Origin: Caprimulgus europaeus
Taxonomy: Eukaryota > Chordata > Aves > Caprimulgiformes > Caprimulgidae
Reading direction: 5' to 3'
Assembly (NCBI GenBank): GCA_907165065.1
Contig: OU015525.1
Coordinates: 29,888,037-29,952,036 of the forward strand
Length of the DNA: 64,000 nt
Shown: positions 36,375 to 46,825 of the stretch, piece by piece
Position numbering within the stretch: position 1 is the stretch's first letter
Layout of the letters: each line of letters begins with the position of its first letter
The notes under the pieces: model-generated
The model's database searches: none
The model's input: only the letters and a program-made list of their open reading frames with translations
Told to the model about the DNA's origin: nothing
Translations under genes and position numbers: made by a program

Positions 36375-37265
36375 CGCAGAATCACAGAAACATTAAGGTT
36401 GGAAAAGACATATAAGATCATCCAGTCCAATTGTCAACTCATCACCACCATGCCCACTGAACTATATCTCTGAGTGCTACATCTACATGTTTTTTGAACA
36501 CCTTCAAGGATGGTGACTCTACCACTTCCATGGGCAGCCTGTTCCAATGTCTGACCACTCTTCCAGAGAAGAAATTTTCCTAATATCCAGCCTGAACCTC
36601 CCCTCATGTTAACTTGAGGTTATTACCTCTTGTCTTATCACTGGTTGCCTGAGAGAAGAGACCAACACCCACCTCACTACAACCTCCTTTCAGGTAGTCA
36701 TAGAGAGCAATAAGGTCTCCCCTCAGCCTCCTCTTCTCCAGACTAAACAAGTTCCTTCAGCTGCTCCTCATAAGATTTGTGCTCCAGACCCTTCACTAGG
36801 ATTGTTGCCCTTCTTTGGACATGCTTCAGGGCCTCCATTTTTCTTGTAGTGAGGGGCCCAAAAGTGAACACAACACTCGAGGTGCAGCCTCACCAGTGCC
36901 AAGTACAAGGGGATGATCACTTCCCTACTCCTGCTGGCCACACTATTTCTGATACAAGCCAGGATGCCATTGGCCTTCTTGGCCACCTAAGCACACTGCT
37001 AGCTCATGTTCAACCGGTTGTCAACCAGCACCCCCAGATCATTTTCTGCCAGACAGCTTTCAAGCCGCTTTGCCCCAAGCTGGTAGTGTTCTGTGGGGTT
37101 GTTGTGACTCAGTACAGGACCCAGCACTTGGTCTTGTTGAATCTCATAAAACTGGTCTCAGCCCATTGATCCAGCCTTTCCAGATCCCTCTGTAGAGCTT
37201 TCCTACCCTCAAACAGATCAACTCTTCCTCACAGCTTTGTGTCATCTGCAAATTTACTAGGGATT
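36375..37265 (-). mobile_element. CR1 LINE fragment: late RT domain, ORF2 C-terminus and 3' tail
   Basis: On the minus strand this copy starts inside the reverse transcriptase. The FADD catalytic motif (TTTGCAGATGAC read on the minus strand) is at 37241-37252. After it come pieces of [39 protein letters not shown] and, in another frame, [50 protein letters not shown] (36986 downwards). The 3' UTR and tail end at 36375 with TTCCAACCTTAATGTTTCTG and ATTCTGCGAT-type sequence. Frames shift several times, so no ORF2 product is possible. The endonuclease and early RT are missing (5'-truncated). The plus-strand 130-codon frame at 36777-37169 is its antisense shadow. Confidence 0.95.
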
Positions 37266-38608
37266 AACTCAATAAATATAAACAGGAGTAGCAGAATGCG
37301 CCCTCCAAAGTTCTCCGTTCTTCATCAAAAATGTTCATAAACAAATAAGTTAACATTCCACATGTATCGTATATAGGCAAAAGGAAGATTCTTTGAATTT
37401 CTTGAAAGCTCAATAATTTGAGACCTTTCTGTAGTAGGTAGCAACCAGAACATTTTCATGTTCTGAAAAAAATATCTCCAGAGGGGTAAGATCCCAACCC
37501 ATAGAGTGTTGTGACTGAAAGTCATGTAATGATCCTTAGTTTCATGTAAATAAGAGATAGATTAACATCAAGTATTTTTATGTCTGCTTTTTCTGGTTTT
37601 ACATTTTTATACTGCAGCTATATTTCCAGATTTATAATCAGGAATTATTTTTTTGTTGTTTTTTAGAAAAACATGCTGCTTTCACATAGTTCTTCTCTAT
37701 TGTTAAATACCATAGGAAAATCACAGTCATAGCAAACAACAAATTTAATTACATCTGGAGATGAAACTTTTGGAGTATCCACAGCTCATGGCAAGCCTGG
37801 GTTTTGGTGTTTCAGATTAATATGCGGGAGTAAGTAATGTCAAATGTCAAGATAAATACAAAATCTTCCCACACAGCATTATTCAGAGCTTCTGATGAGA
37901 AGTACATAGGAAAATTCCTATTTCTCATACATACTCTTCAACAGCTCAAACTTATTATTTTTTGGAGTCTATGTGAAGTATAACAACTATATTACCAAAC
38001 TACAGATTATGAAATGTAAATCACTGAGGAAGTTATTTTTCTTCTCTAGGTTTGGGCCCTAATGACATCTAAAAGCCTCTGAGTTAAGACTGAATATTGG
38101 GTATCACTCTTAGCTCCAACTTGTTCATCCTTATTTGCTTCTAATTTCTTTAATATCTCACTTGGCATTTTTACTAGATTATGCAAAATATACCCTAATT
38201 CAGTAAAACACTTTTGATAAGATCCTCCATAAAACCAGAAGGAAATCTTTTACATTTCACCATTCTGAGCTCTGCCTTATAACCAAGTTTAAACAGTATA
38301 GGATGAGTTGGCATACATATTTTTGTTCCCAATGTCAATTGTTATAAATGGACATTGCATTTGGAGATGCAGATACCTATATACCTCTCTGCATTTGTAT
38401 CTAGGCTATAGAGGTTTCATTCTGTCAGCTGGAAAGAATCAACACTGATAAACTGGGTGATGAAAGTGTTGTTGGGTTTTTTTTCCTCCTTTCTGAGTCT
38501 CTGTTACACAAACCTCCCCTATGGTTGCATTTTTCTTCTATATAGTGATACATAACTATTCACAAACTGAACCTACCCTGTTAATAAAATTTTTAAAATC
38601 AAAGACTT

Positions 38609-38636
38609 GTTTCCTACTGTCCAATCAGTAGGAAAC
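38609..38636. repeat. Perfect 11-bp inverted repeat
   Basis: GTTTCCTACTG (38609-38619) and CAGTAGGAAAC (38626-38636) are exact reverse complements around a 6-base loop, TCCAAT. Beyond the perfect core the pairing continues after one skipped base (TTG with CAA). Confidence 0.85.
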
Positions 38637-41600
38637 CAATGGCTGATTATCTTAAGCCTCCTGCCTGCATTATGTCTGGCCTAAGTAATCGAAAGCATCA
38701 TTTGCCAAATAGGAGCAGTCACAAAGGGTTTCAGTAATGGGTTTTGAGGGTAGTTCTGTTCTCTTTTCCTTTTTCATAAAGTTATTTGAGTTTCTTTTCA
38801 AGTAATGATCTCCTCAGTTTTATGCAAGACATAAATATGAATTTAGATCATTTAGATAGCTGCTGTTAATTCCTTGATAAAGTTTCCTGATTTCAATTGC
38901 AGCAGTACTTGTGCTGTTTGCATGAAGAAATATTGTATATGTGGAAAAAAGAAATTACTGAAGATATTATCAAGATTTTAACAAAAAATTCAAAATGAGA
39001 CAAAAAATATTAATCTGGTTACAATTATATTAACTTTTGCAGTGTGAATGATCCAGTAACAGCTTATTACCAATAATATTGTACTTACGACTAATATATG
39101 CAGTCTTTCTAGTATATATCCCTTTATCTACTGGTCAGCACTCTTCTATATGTCACTGGGTCCCAGTATCAATCATCAGCCTTTCTGAAGGGAAAAGGTG
39201 TCAGTGTGAGCTCCCAGTGCCTTGAGTTTTTCAGGGTCTTTTTTGTTGAGGTTCCTTTTTCTTTGGTTGTAGTTCCACTTGCAGTGATTTTTGTGTTTTC
39301 AAACACTCTGTTTGATCTCTCTTTTTACTTTTTGACCCTCAAATTTAGTCAGGCAGTGACCACTCTAGTATTGTTAAAACTGTCATATATAGTGTAATTT
39401 TTATAGAGAAAATCTTATTATTTCACAATGTTAAAGTTAAGTGTCAGTCCCCTGACTATTGAATAGTTTGCTCCATCAGCTAAAACAAGCTGTAATAAGC
39501 TAAAGAACAGTGAAAGCAAATCCAGAAAAGGTCTGACAAGCCCTCAAGACTTGCATCATTGAGTTAATGAAAAACTTATGCTCTGTGGCTAGCAATGGTG
39601 ATACCATACTAACTGGGCTACAGTGGAATAAAGATGAATTCAGAGACAAATAAAAAAAAAAAAAAAGGATAGAATTAAACTAATCTAGGTTTTTGATGAG
39701 TTGTGTATAAGAGCAGAAATTAATCTCTTAATCAAATCTATGTTTGTGAATTTTTCTCTGCTTTAAAGACAATTCTTCCTTCTGGTGAGATGCAAAAATC
39801 ATCAGCTGCTGTATTTAAAGTTATATATTACATTGTGGAACAAGTAGGGAAATTATAAGTTTTAGCATTGGTTTGCAATGCACTTTAGATCAAATTTTCC
39901 ACAGTCATACCTTCATTTCAACAGGAAATTAATCAGCCAAAATTTTGAACTGCATCCCTGGTGTGGTATCCTAGTATTTTCAATGGTTTTGATGCTCACT
40001 GTTCTTAAATGACTGTGTCCAGATCTAAGCACTGAGATATGACTACTGAGACCATCCTCAGGGTGAAGCTCTCATATCATTCCCTGACACATATTTGGAA
40101 TACACACAAGTTCAGAGTTTTACCCTAAACCCACAGATTATCGCCATTGAGTTTCATTGGCAGTGATATGTGAGAAAAGAAAATAAGACATTTCTACAAG
40201 TCCAGTAAATTTGACTGTTTATTGAATCCTCTGTGTTGGCAGTAATAGATTTCTTGCTCCCAGTGACTGCTAGATGAGTACGTTTTATAGGAATAAATCC
40301 CGAAAAGATAAATGCAGGAAACTGGAAAAAAACCCCAAGTATTTCTTTCTTCACCTTTATCATAAAAAACCCCCACAGCATTTATTTCCTTTGTAAATGT
40401 CACAGAGAGTTTGATGCTCAGCTGGAAACTTCAACAGGGATTTTTCATCTCTGCACAATTGTCTTGAGCTTGCTTATAAACACTGCAAAAATTAAAGTAT
40501 TACTGATCATTTAAAACTGTATTGCAACAACCATGGTGCTAAAGATATATCCTCTTTCCATTTCCTATGACAGCATATTAGGAAAACTTTTAACTATTAC
40601 TTCACTTGCCAAAAGATTAGAGAAGACTTCATTAAGTGCTGGATTTCAGCTCCTCTAGGTATAGAAGGTGCCATCAGCTCAGCAATATTTGTGCTGATTC
40701 AGCTAAATATGCAGAGCTAAAAGCATTAATTTACTTTTAAAAGTGTGCTTGGAAGCAATTCTGTTTCAGAAATAGGAGCAAAGTCAGCTGAAAAACTACA
40801 GTCAAATTCTATTTTAAAAGGAAATTAAAAAAATCAATTTATTGTAAATTGTTATTTATGGAAGAAAAGCTAATACTCTAATAATCCCACTTTTTCATGA
40901 TAACACTAATTTAGTGTATTTTTTAGCACTACTACCTTTCAGGTTAAAATATTTAACAGTAAACCTTTTTTTTTTTTTTTTAACTTAAATCCTCAGTCTT
41001 AATCATCTGTTGCAGAACATTTGACTGAAACACTGTAATATTCCTTTTTGCTCTGTATTTTTCCCCCTAAAACCAATAAAAGAAAAGGAAGAAGGCAAAG
41101 AAGTGTGGAAAAAATATTAATTTATGTAAGTCCCTTCCTAATAAAGTCTCATCTAGTGAAAAAAAGAATCATTCATTTATCTGTCAAGCCAACCTTTTAA
41201 CAAGCTAGAGTTTTTCTCTTCTCTATAATACTTACTATCAATGGCTTTGCTGTAAATAATTTCTCCCTCATCTCACAGAATTTGTCAGTGGTTTGGAAGG
41301 CTCTGTACACAAAATATTCTACATAGGCACTCGTCCACTTCACAGAGCTTGTTTCAGGTTCACTGAAATGGAAGATAAGCACAGAAATGACAAGGAAGCT
41401 TTCAAGGATAAAAACTTCATCATTAATAGTGAAGCATTTCCAAAGCATCATCAGAAAGTAAATTTGCCTGCCCATATATAGTCGTGTCTGTGAACTTCCA
41501 GACTGCCATTGTGTAGAGAGTGACTATTTACTATGATTAAAGGTATGAATGCAAAATGTTTCAGCAAACATGAAAGAGAATTGAGTATGAGACTCTTTAA

Positions 41601-41704
41601 TAATTTTCCCAACTCATTAGTAAACCACTGCTTCAACAGATGAAAAAAGTTATGCTTTTGGGACACTGAAAGGAAGAATTTTAATGCCCTTGCTACTGAA
41701 GAAT

Positions 41705-41711
41705 TATATAT

Positions 41712-41746
<35 letters not shown>
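41705..41746 (+). repeat. AT dinucleotide microsatellite
   Basis: Alternating AT for about 42 bases with one phase break near 41722. Confidence 0.93.
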
Positions 41747-41747
<1 letters not shown>

Positions 41748-44224
41748 AAAGTGAATATTTTAAAATTCTGAAAGTCAACCATAAAATGATGATACTTTAG
41801 AATGAGGGAAGAGGAAATGTTCTTGTTTTCCAATTAGGCAAATCTGCACAATTCTATCAGCAGTGGCTTTTTCTACTCTGCAGGTCACTTTGGAGGAAAG
41901 CACAATCCCTGTCCAGTATCTTTTTGCTAACAAAGTGCTCAGTGATGCAGAGTTCTGATTCTTGTGTGGACTACTTAAGGCAATGTTACTGGTAGAAATT
42001 CTACTGAAATATTGGTGTGTGTTGTCCTTTCATAAACAAATTGCCAGGTCGACGAGATTTTAGAGGGCACACAAGGTAGGCTTTTCAGATCCCCAAGGAA
42101 CACACTTGTTTAAAAAAAAAAACATGAGTAAAACATGACATCTCAGTTGTGCCTGCACATCCTCAATAACTCATTTTAAACAGAAAATGCTTTACATGTT
42201 TACAGTCCTGGAGCCTTCTCTGCAACCATCATTTGCATCTCAAAGCCAATGTAGAGAGACACTATGTCTATGATATTTTTCATTATATTTTTATGAAATA
42301 GGTGTTGTGTAAGGTCAGATATACTGAAATCCTACAATCCTACATCTGTGCCATCATATATAGAAAGTCATCTGCTAATTTTATGTACAATCTGTACCCT
42401 GGAAACTTAAAGAGATATTTATACAAGTAGCAACATTCTAATGCTCAGATACTTCACGTTCACTACTCATTTCAGTTTTCCATCATAAAAAAAGAATCAG
42501 TTAACTTTCTTCAGTGTATGGGTTGCTCTATTCAAAAGGAAAAACTTACTTTCAGAAGGGAAAACAAAAACAATTAGGAAGTGAACTTGTGGACACTACA
42601 AATAGATGTTCCACCCCGTCTACAATCCTTTGAAATCAAACAGTAGGCCTACATGAAGACAAAAAGCGGGAGGAAAGTCTGAATGCTGTTATACACAAAC
42701 TAATGAAAACTTCTCACTTGGAACTGAAAAAAATTATAGGGAACACGAACTGTTATAAGATAGACAGAAAATGGGATTTAAAAAATCCAAACAAACCAAC
42801 AAAACATTGTAGCAATGTCTTCAAAATATTTTGTGTACTGGGAACCTAAAACAATCTTAATTTTTGAATGTATAAATTAAGTTCTTTTTCAAAGGCCATA
42901 CTGCAGTTCAGGATTGGAGTCAAGGTAAGTGCTTGAGAGTTAATAACCTTTCATTTTCTCTCAAGCAAGCAATATAGTTTTCTCATGAACAGTGTCACAG
43001 ATTTTAAAAAACATGATGAATACAGAACATTTTTCATGTTGCATTTTGTCATATATGCCACCATACTGACCTTCTTAATCATCAATATTTTTGATTTATT
43101 TATTTTTTTTCCCCAGTAGAAACAAAGTCTAGGTCTGCTTTAAACATTCATTAAACTTTTCTTTGCTTCAGAACTTCCTCTGCAAACCACCTTTGGGGGG
43201 AAAAAAAAAAAAAAAGGTCCACTATTTAACATTATTCTAATTCTAGCAGAGCAAGCATTTAAAAATTGATAGTAGTGTTTCCTACTAGGCTGTTATTTTT
43301 ACCTTCTTGGTAAATGAAACTCTGAAAGAGCCAATCTTAATTTCAGGGATGTGGGAGTATCAGAGTGCCTGCTATCTACAACCCATATGAAAATCACAAG
43401 GTTTATGCATTGGTGAAAATGTAGATAGGAAGAAAAATAATGAGAAAAATCTTTTAAGTAAATTTTTCTTAAGAATGTTATGCCTCAATGTAGAGACAAA
43501 CATTCCTCCCAAGAAAAACTAAAAAATAAGTATTTTGTTTTTAAGCCACTGCTTATAACTATTTTGCTTACAAATGCTGTATACATGGGGTTTGCCTCTG
43601 TGTGGGAAAATAATATTGCTGATGTATCAAAAATTTTGCTTTTCTCTCTAGGTACTGGATGAGGTAACACAATGGCCACATTCTATAGAGATAAAAATGT
43701 TTGGAGTTATTACAGGATGTTTATAAACCATGTTCACTCTCCACTCCAATGTTTGTTGAATTGAATGGTGGTAACAGTCTAACTATGAAGTTTATCTTGT
43801 CCAACAGACTGCATGGCTGTTTTACATCCAGGTGATTCAGTCCTGCAGTCAACAGGGAGTCAACAATACCATACAGATAGATTTTACAAAGGCTTAACTT
43901 GTCTTTCATTATTATTTTATAGATAAGTTACTATTTCATTTTAATGGCTGAAAGTAGTGCCATTTATTAATAGCTTTATATAGAACTTGATAGTAGTAGT
44001 CATGATAATTGATACAACATCAAGTATAAGAGCAAAATCTGATATGTTCTAAATATCCCATGTGGTTGTAAGTCAAGTCTGTTCTGATTTGCTTTGACTT
44101 GTTTATTTATTTGGGTCCTGACACTGCAAAAAAAAAATGTATGTGAGCTTCTCTAAAATAAATTCTGGAATGGTATCTTGCCTTTTATCATGGTTATGAT
44201 ATGAATATTTTGATTTTGAGCAAC

Positions 44225-44321
44225 TTGATCTAGTGGAAGGTGTCCCTGCTCATGGCAGGGGGCTTGGAACTAGATGATCTTTAAGGTCCCTTCCAACTGT
44301 AACCATTCTATTATTCCATGA
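44225..44321 (+). mobile_element. CR1 LINE 3'-terminal fragment
   Basis: Plus-strand CR1 tail of under 100 bp. It shows GATCTAGTGGAAGGTGTCCC, the GGCAGGGGGCTTGGAACTAG block, AAGGTCCCTTCCAACTGTAA and a decayed ATTCTATTATTCCATGA end. This is the last part of the 3' UTR only. Confidence 0.93.
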
Positions 44322-44770
44322 AACAGGGAAAATAAAGCAAGGGACAGATGAGATGAAAAACACTTTTGAAATAAAGAATTTTTTGATTGTAAAAGATTCT
44401 AGAAAGGAGAATCTTCCAATAAGATGAAGAGTTGATAAATTAGATAGATGCACTGACTATGGATTATGAAGAAGCAAGACCTGACTAGCATCCTATCTGG
44501 TGACAATAGGACTTAAATAAGAGAGATGAGCATTTATAGACTATCTATAATTTTAAATGTTTGGAGTTTTGTTTGTTTGTTTGTTTGTTTTGTTGGGGTT
44601 ATTTTTTCCACTGTAAGAATAAATAATAACACTTCGTCTTAAAGGGAACTGTCTCCACATGGGATATGACTCCCCACATTTCCACACATTTCATTCAGGA
44701 AAAGGAAGACCTACCCTCAGTTCAGGAGGACCAAGGTAAGGAGCACTTAAGCAAACTGGTCATACATAAG
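44322..44770. other. Short non-coding spacer between CR1 fragments
   Basis: AT-rich with a GTTT tetramer run near 44567-44590. No gene or element recognised. Confidence 0.6.
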
Positions 44771-45082
44771 TCATAGAATCATTTAGGTTGGAAAAGACCT
44801 TTAAGATCATCAAGTCCAACTGTAAACCTAACACTGCCAAGTCCACCAATACACTATGTCCCTAAGCACCACATCTACATGTCTTTTAAATGCCTCTAGG
44901 ATTGGTAACTCAACCATTTCCCTGGGCAGCCTGCTCCAATGCTTGATAACCCTTCAGTGAATAAATTTTTCCTAACATGCAATCTAAACCTGCTCTGGCA
45001 CAACTTGGGGCCATTTCCTCTCATCCTATCACTTTTAACTTGGGAGAAGAGACCCACACCCACCTCACCACACCCTCCATGG
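44771..45082 (-). mobile_element. CR1 LINE 3' fragment with end of ORF2
   Basis: The minus strand carries [23 protein letters not shown] and FRLHVRKNLFTE (about 45080-44950), the last part of CR1 ORF2. After it come the 3' UTR (CTCAACCATTTCCCTGGGCA read on the plus strand) and the tail at 44771-44800. It stops abruptly at about 45082, where the LTR-like block starts. The LTR may have inserted here, or the copy may have been truncated here already. Confidence 0.93.
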
Positions 45083-45085
45083 GAG

Positions 45086-46084
45086 TGTGAGAGACAGAAA
45101 AGTGAGAGTTTTGTCTCAAACACTGTGTTGTAAAAAGACTAATTGTCTCAACAGATGAGAAGTCTTGCTGATCAAAGGATGAGCAGCCTAGCTAATAAAA
45201 AGAGATGAGCTCTTCCAAGTGTCTGATAATAGAAGCTATGGGATGTTCAAAGGACACACTTGGAAACATCCCTTGATCTTTGGAATGTGGAAGGCCCTAC
45301 TCCCTGCTTTACTTCCTACTCTGATAAGGAAGTACAGGAGCCCACAAAGTAACCAAATGACAGCTGCATTTGCAAAAAAAATGGTTACCATCCCCCCACT
45401 GTTTCCAATGCAAATAAGGTAGACACCACCCCCCTCCCCCCCCCCCGCCCCCCCGCAGCTTCTAATGCAAAATAACATTACATCACCTGCTGCTTCATAT
45501 GTTAATTAACTTTTTTCTATAAAAAGGTGAATTAATAATGGAAGGGTGCACACCTGCCATCCAAGGATCCCAGAAAGGCTGGACCAAACTTAGCTGGAAG
45601 CAAGGAGCAACGATTTCCTGGCAACTTTTATGTCTCTCTCCTTTCTCTCTCTTCTCTTTTTCAGTCTTCCTTTTCCTTTCCCAGCTTTACTACCTTCCTG
45701 GCACAGAAGGGTAACATCATTGTAAGTTTTAGCATTGTCAAGTGATCACTAGTTCTTAGTATTGCTATAAGTTTTGGTATTGCCAAATGATTGCAAGTTT
45801 TGATAGCTACTGTGTGATTCACTGTAAGTGATAGACATTGTTGGTGTTTGCTAAGTCACTGCAAGTTTGACTCTGTCAGTAAGTGTCAGTAGGGTGTAAG
45901 TTTTGTTTGCCAAGTCATTTGTATTGTTGTGAAATTTTGTTGCCAAGCCATTTATCTTTTGTAACATTGCTACATTTTTTACAACACCTTTTTAATAAAT
46001 TGTAGTTTAATAGAACCTCTCAAAGTAATTGTCATCACTACCGCACAGAGGTCCAAAACCAACTTTGCCCTAACCCCACCAAGC
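45086..46084 (+). mobile_element. LTR-like block, plus orientation (family not recognised)
   Basis: The block lies between two CR1 fragments and is laid out like an LTR. A U3-like region comes first, with a C-run at 45426-45456. A TATA box TATAAAAAG follows at 45518-45526, then a pyrimidine-rich stretch ending in a CAG (about 45634-45664), repeated TGCAAGTTTTG-type short units (about 45720-45920), and a polyadenylation signal AATAAA at 45994-45999, followed by about 85 bases. The exact ends are not certain. GGGAG occurs at both 45081-45085 and 46085-46089 and would be a 5-bp target duplication, but the inner 3' end would then lack the canonical CA. No coding sequence is seen; if it is an LTR it is a solo fossil. 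Confidence 0.5.
45426..45456 (+). repeat. C-rich homopolymer tract
   Basis: About 31 bases almost entirely C (single A, T and G interruptions). The minus strand is correspondingly G-rich and has G-quadruplex potential. It lies upstream of the TATA box of the LTR-like block. Confidence 0.9.
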
Positions 46085-46101
46085 GGGAGGGGACAAAGAG
46101 G

Positions 46102-46430
46102 TGTGGGGATGGGACCTGATGGGATGCACCCTCAAGTGCTGAGGAAGCTGGCAGATCTCATTACAAGGCCACTCTTGTTTCTCTTTGAAAGGTCATGGCA
46201 ACCAGAGGAAGTTAATGAGGAATGAAAGAAGAAAAATACCCTTATCTCAAAGAAAGGCAAGAAGAGTTAGGGGATTACACTGCTGGTTAACCTCACCTCT
46301 CTTCCTTTAAACATAACTAATCCTGGAAACCATTTCTAAACATATTAAGAACAAGAAGGTGATTGAGAGTAGTCAGCATTGATTTATGAAAGGCAAATCA
46401 TGCCTGTCCACTTTGATAGCCTTCTACCAC
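46102..46430 (+). mobile_element. CR1 LINE internal fragment (early reverse transcriptase)
   Basis: Plus-strand reading gives MGPDGMHPQVLRKLADLITRPLLFLFERSWQ, then, after frame changes, pieces matching the SLTS..PGNHF and FMKGKSCLSTLIAFY positions of CR1 ORF2, the first part of its RT domain. There is no CR1 3' end, so the fragment is broken on both sides. The left side meets the LTR-like block and the right side meets an inverted CR1 fragment. Confidence 0.85.
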
Positions 46431-46825
46431 CTTCCATCTGCTATCCTCTGTAGGCTTCCTTTTTGTCTATGAGTTTGTCCAGGAGCTTCTTGTTCATCCG
46501 TGCAGGACTCCTGGCATTTCTGTTTGACTTTCTTTTTCATGGACTGCATCACTTCTGGGCTTGGAGGAGGTGATCCCTGAATATTAACAAACTATCTTGG
46601 TCCCTTTTTCTCTTCAGGGCTTTATCCCACAGAACTCTACCAAGCAGGACCCTGAAAAGGTCAAAGTCTCCTCTCCTGAAGCTCAGGGTAGTGAACCTGC
46701 TGCACACCCTTTTTGCTGCCCTGAGGATCTTTAACTCCACCATGTCATGGTCACTGCATCCAAGCTTCACATTCCCCACCACAAGCTTTAACAAACTGCT
46801 GTGTGATCTCCATGCGTCAGACCAC
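46431..46825 (-). mobile_element. CR1 LINE internal fragment (endonuclease end and linker), inverted
   Basis: The minus strand from about 46790 reads LGCSDHDMVELKILRAAKR, then FTTLSFRRGDFDLFRVLLGRVLWDKALK and LLIFRDHLLQAQK, and continues in pieces to ARMNKKLLDKLIDKKEAYRG near 46445. SDH is the conserved Ser-Asp-His near the end of the APE-type endonuclease domain; the rest is the linker before the RT. It lacks the RT and the 3' end and faces the plus-strand fragment directly to its left. Confidence 0.87.

Larger units (their letters stand above)
37266..44224. other. Long AT-rich non-coding stretch
   Basis: About 7 kb without a recognised gene or mobile element. It contains an 11-bp inverted repeat (38609-38636), an AT dinucleotide run (41705-41746) and homopolymer runs (for example T at 40966-40981 and A at 43201-43215). 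Confidence 0.5.

Noticed and set aside
36777-37169. 130-codon plus-strand open frame
   Set aside because: Antisense to the CR1 fragment at 36375-37265.
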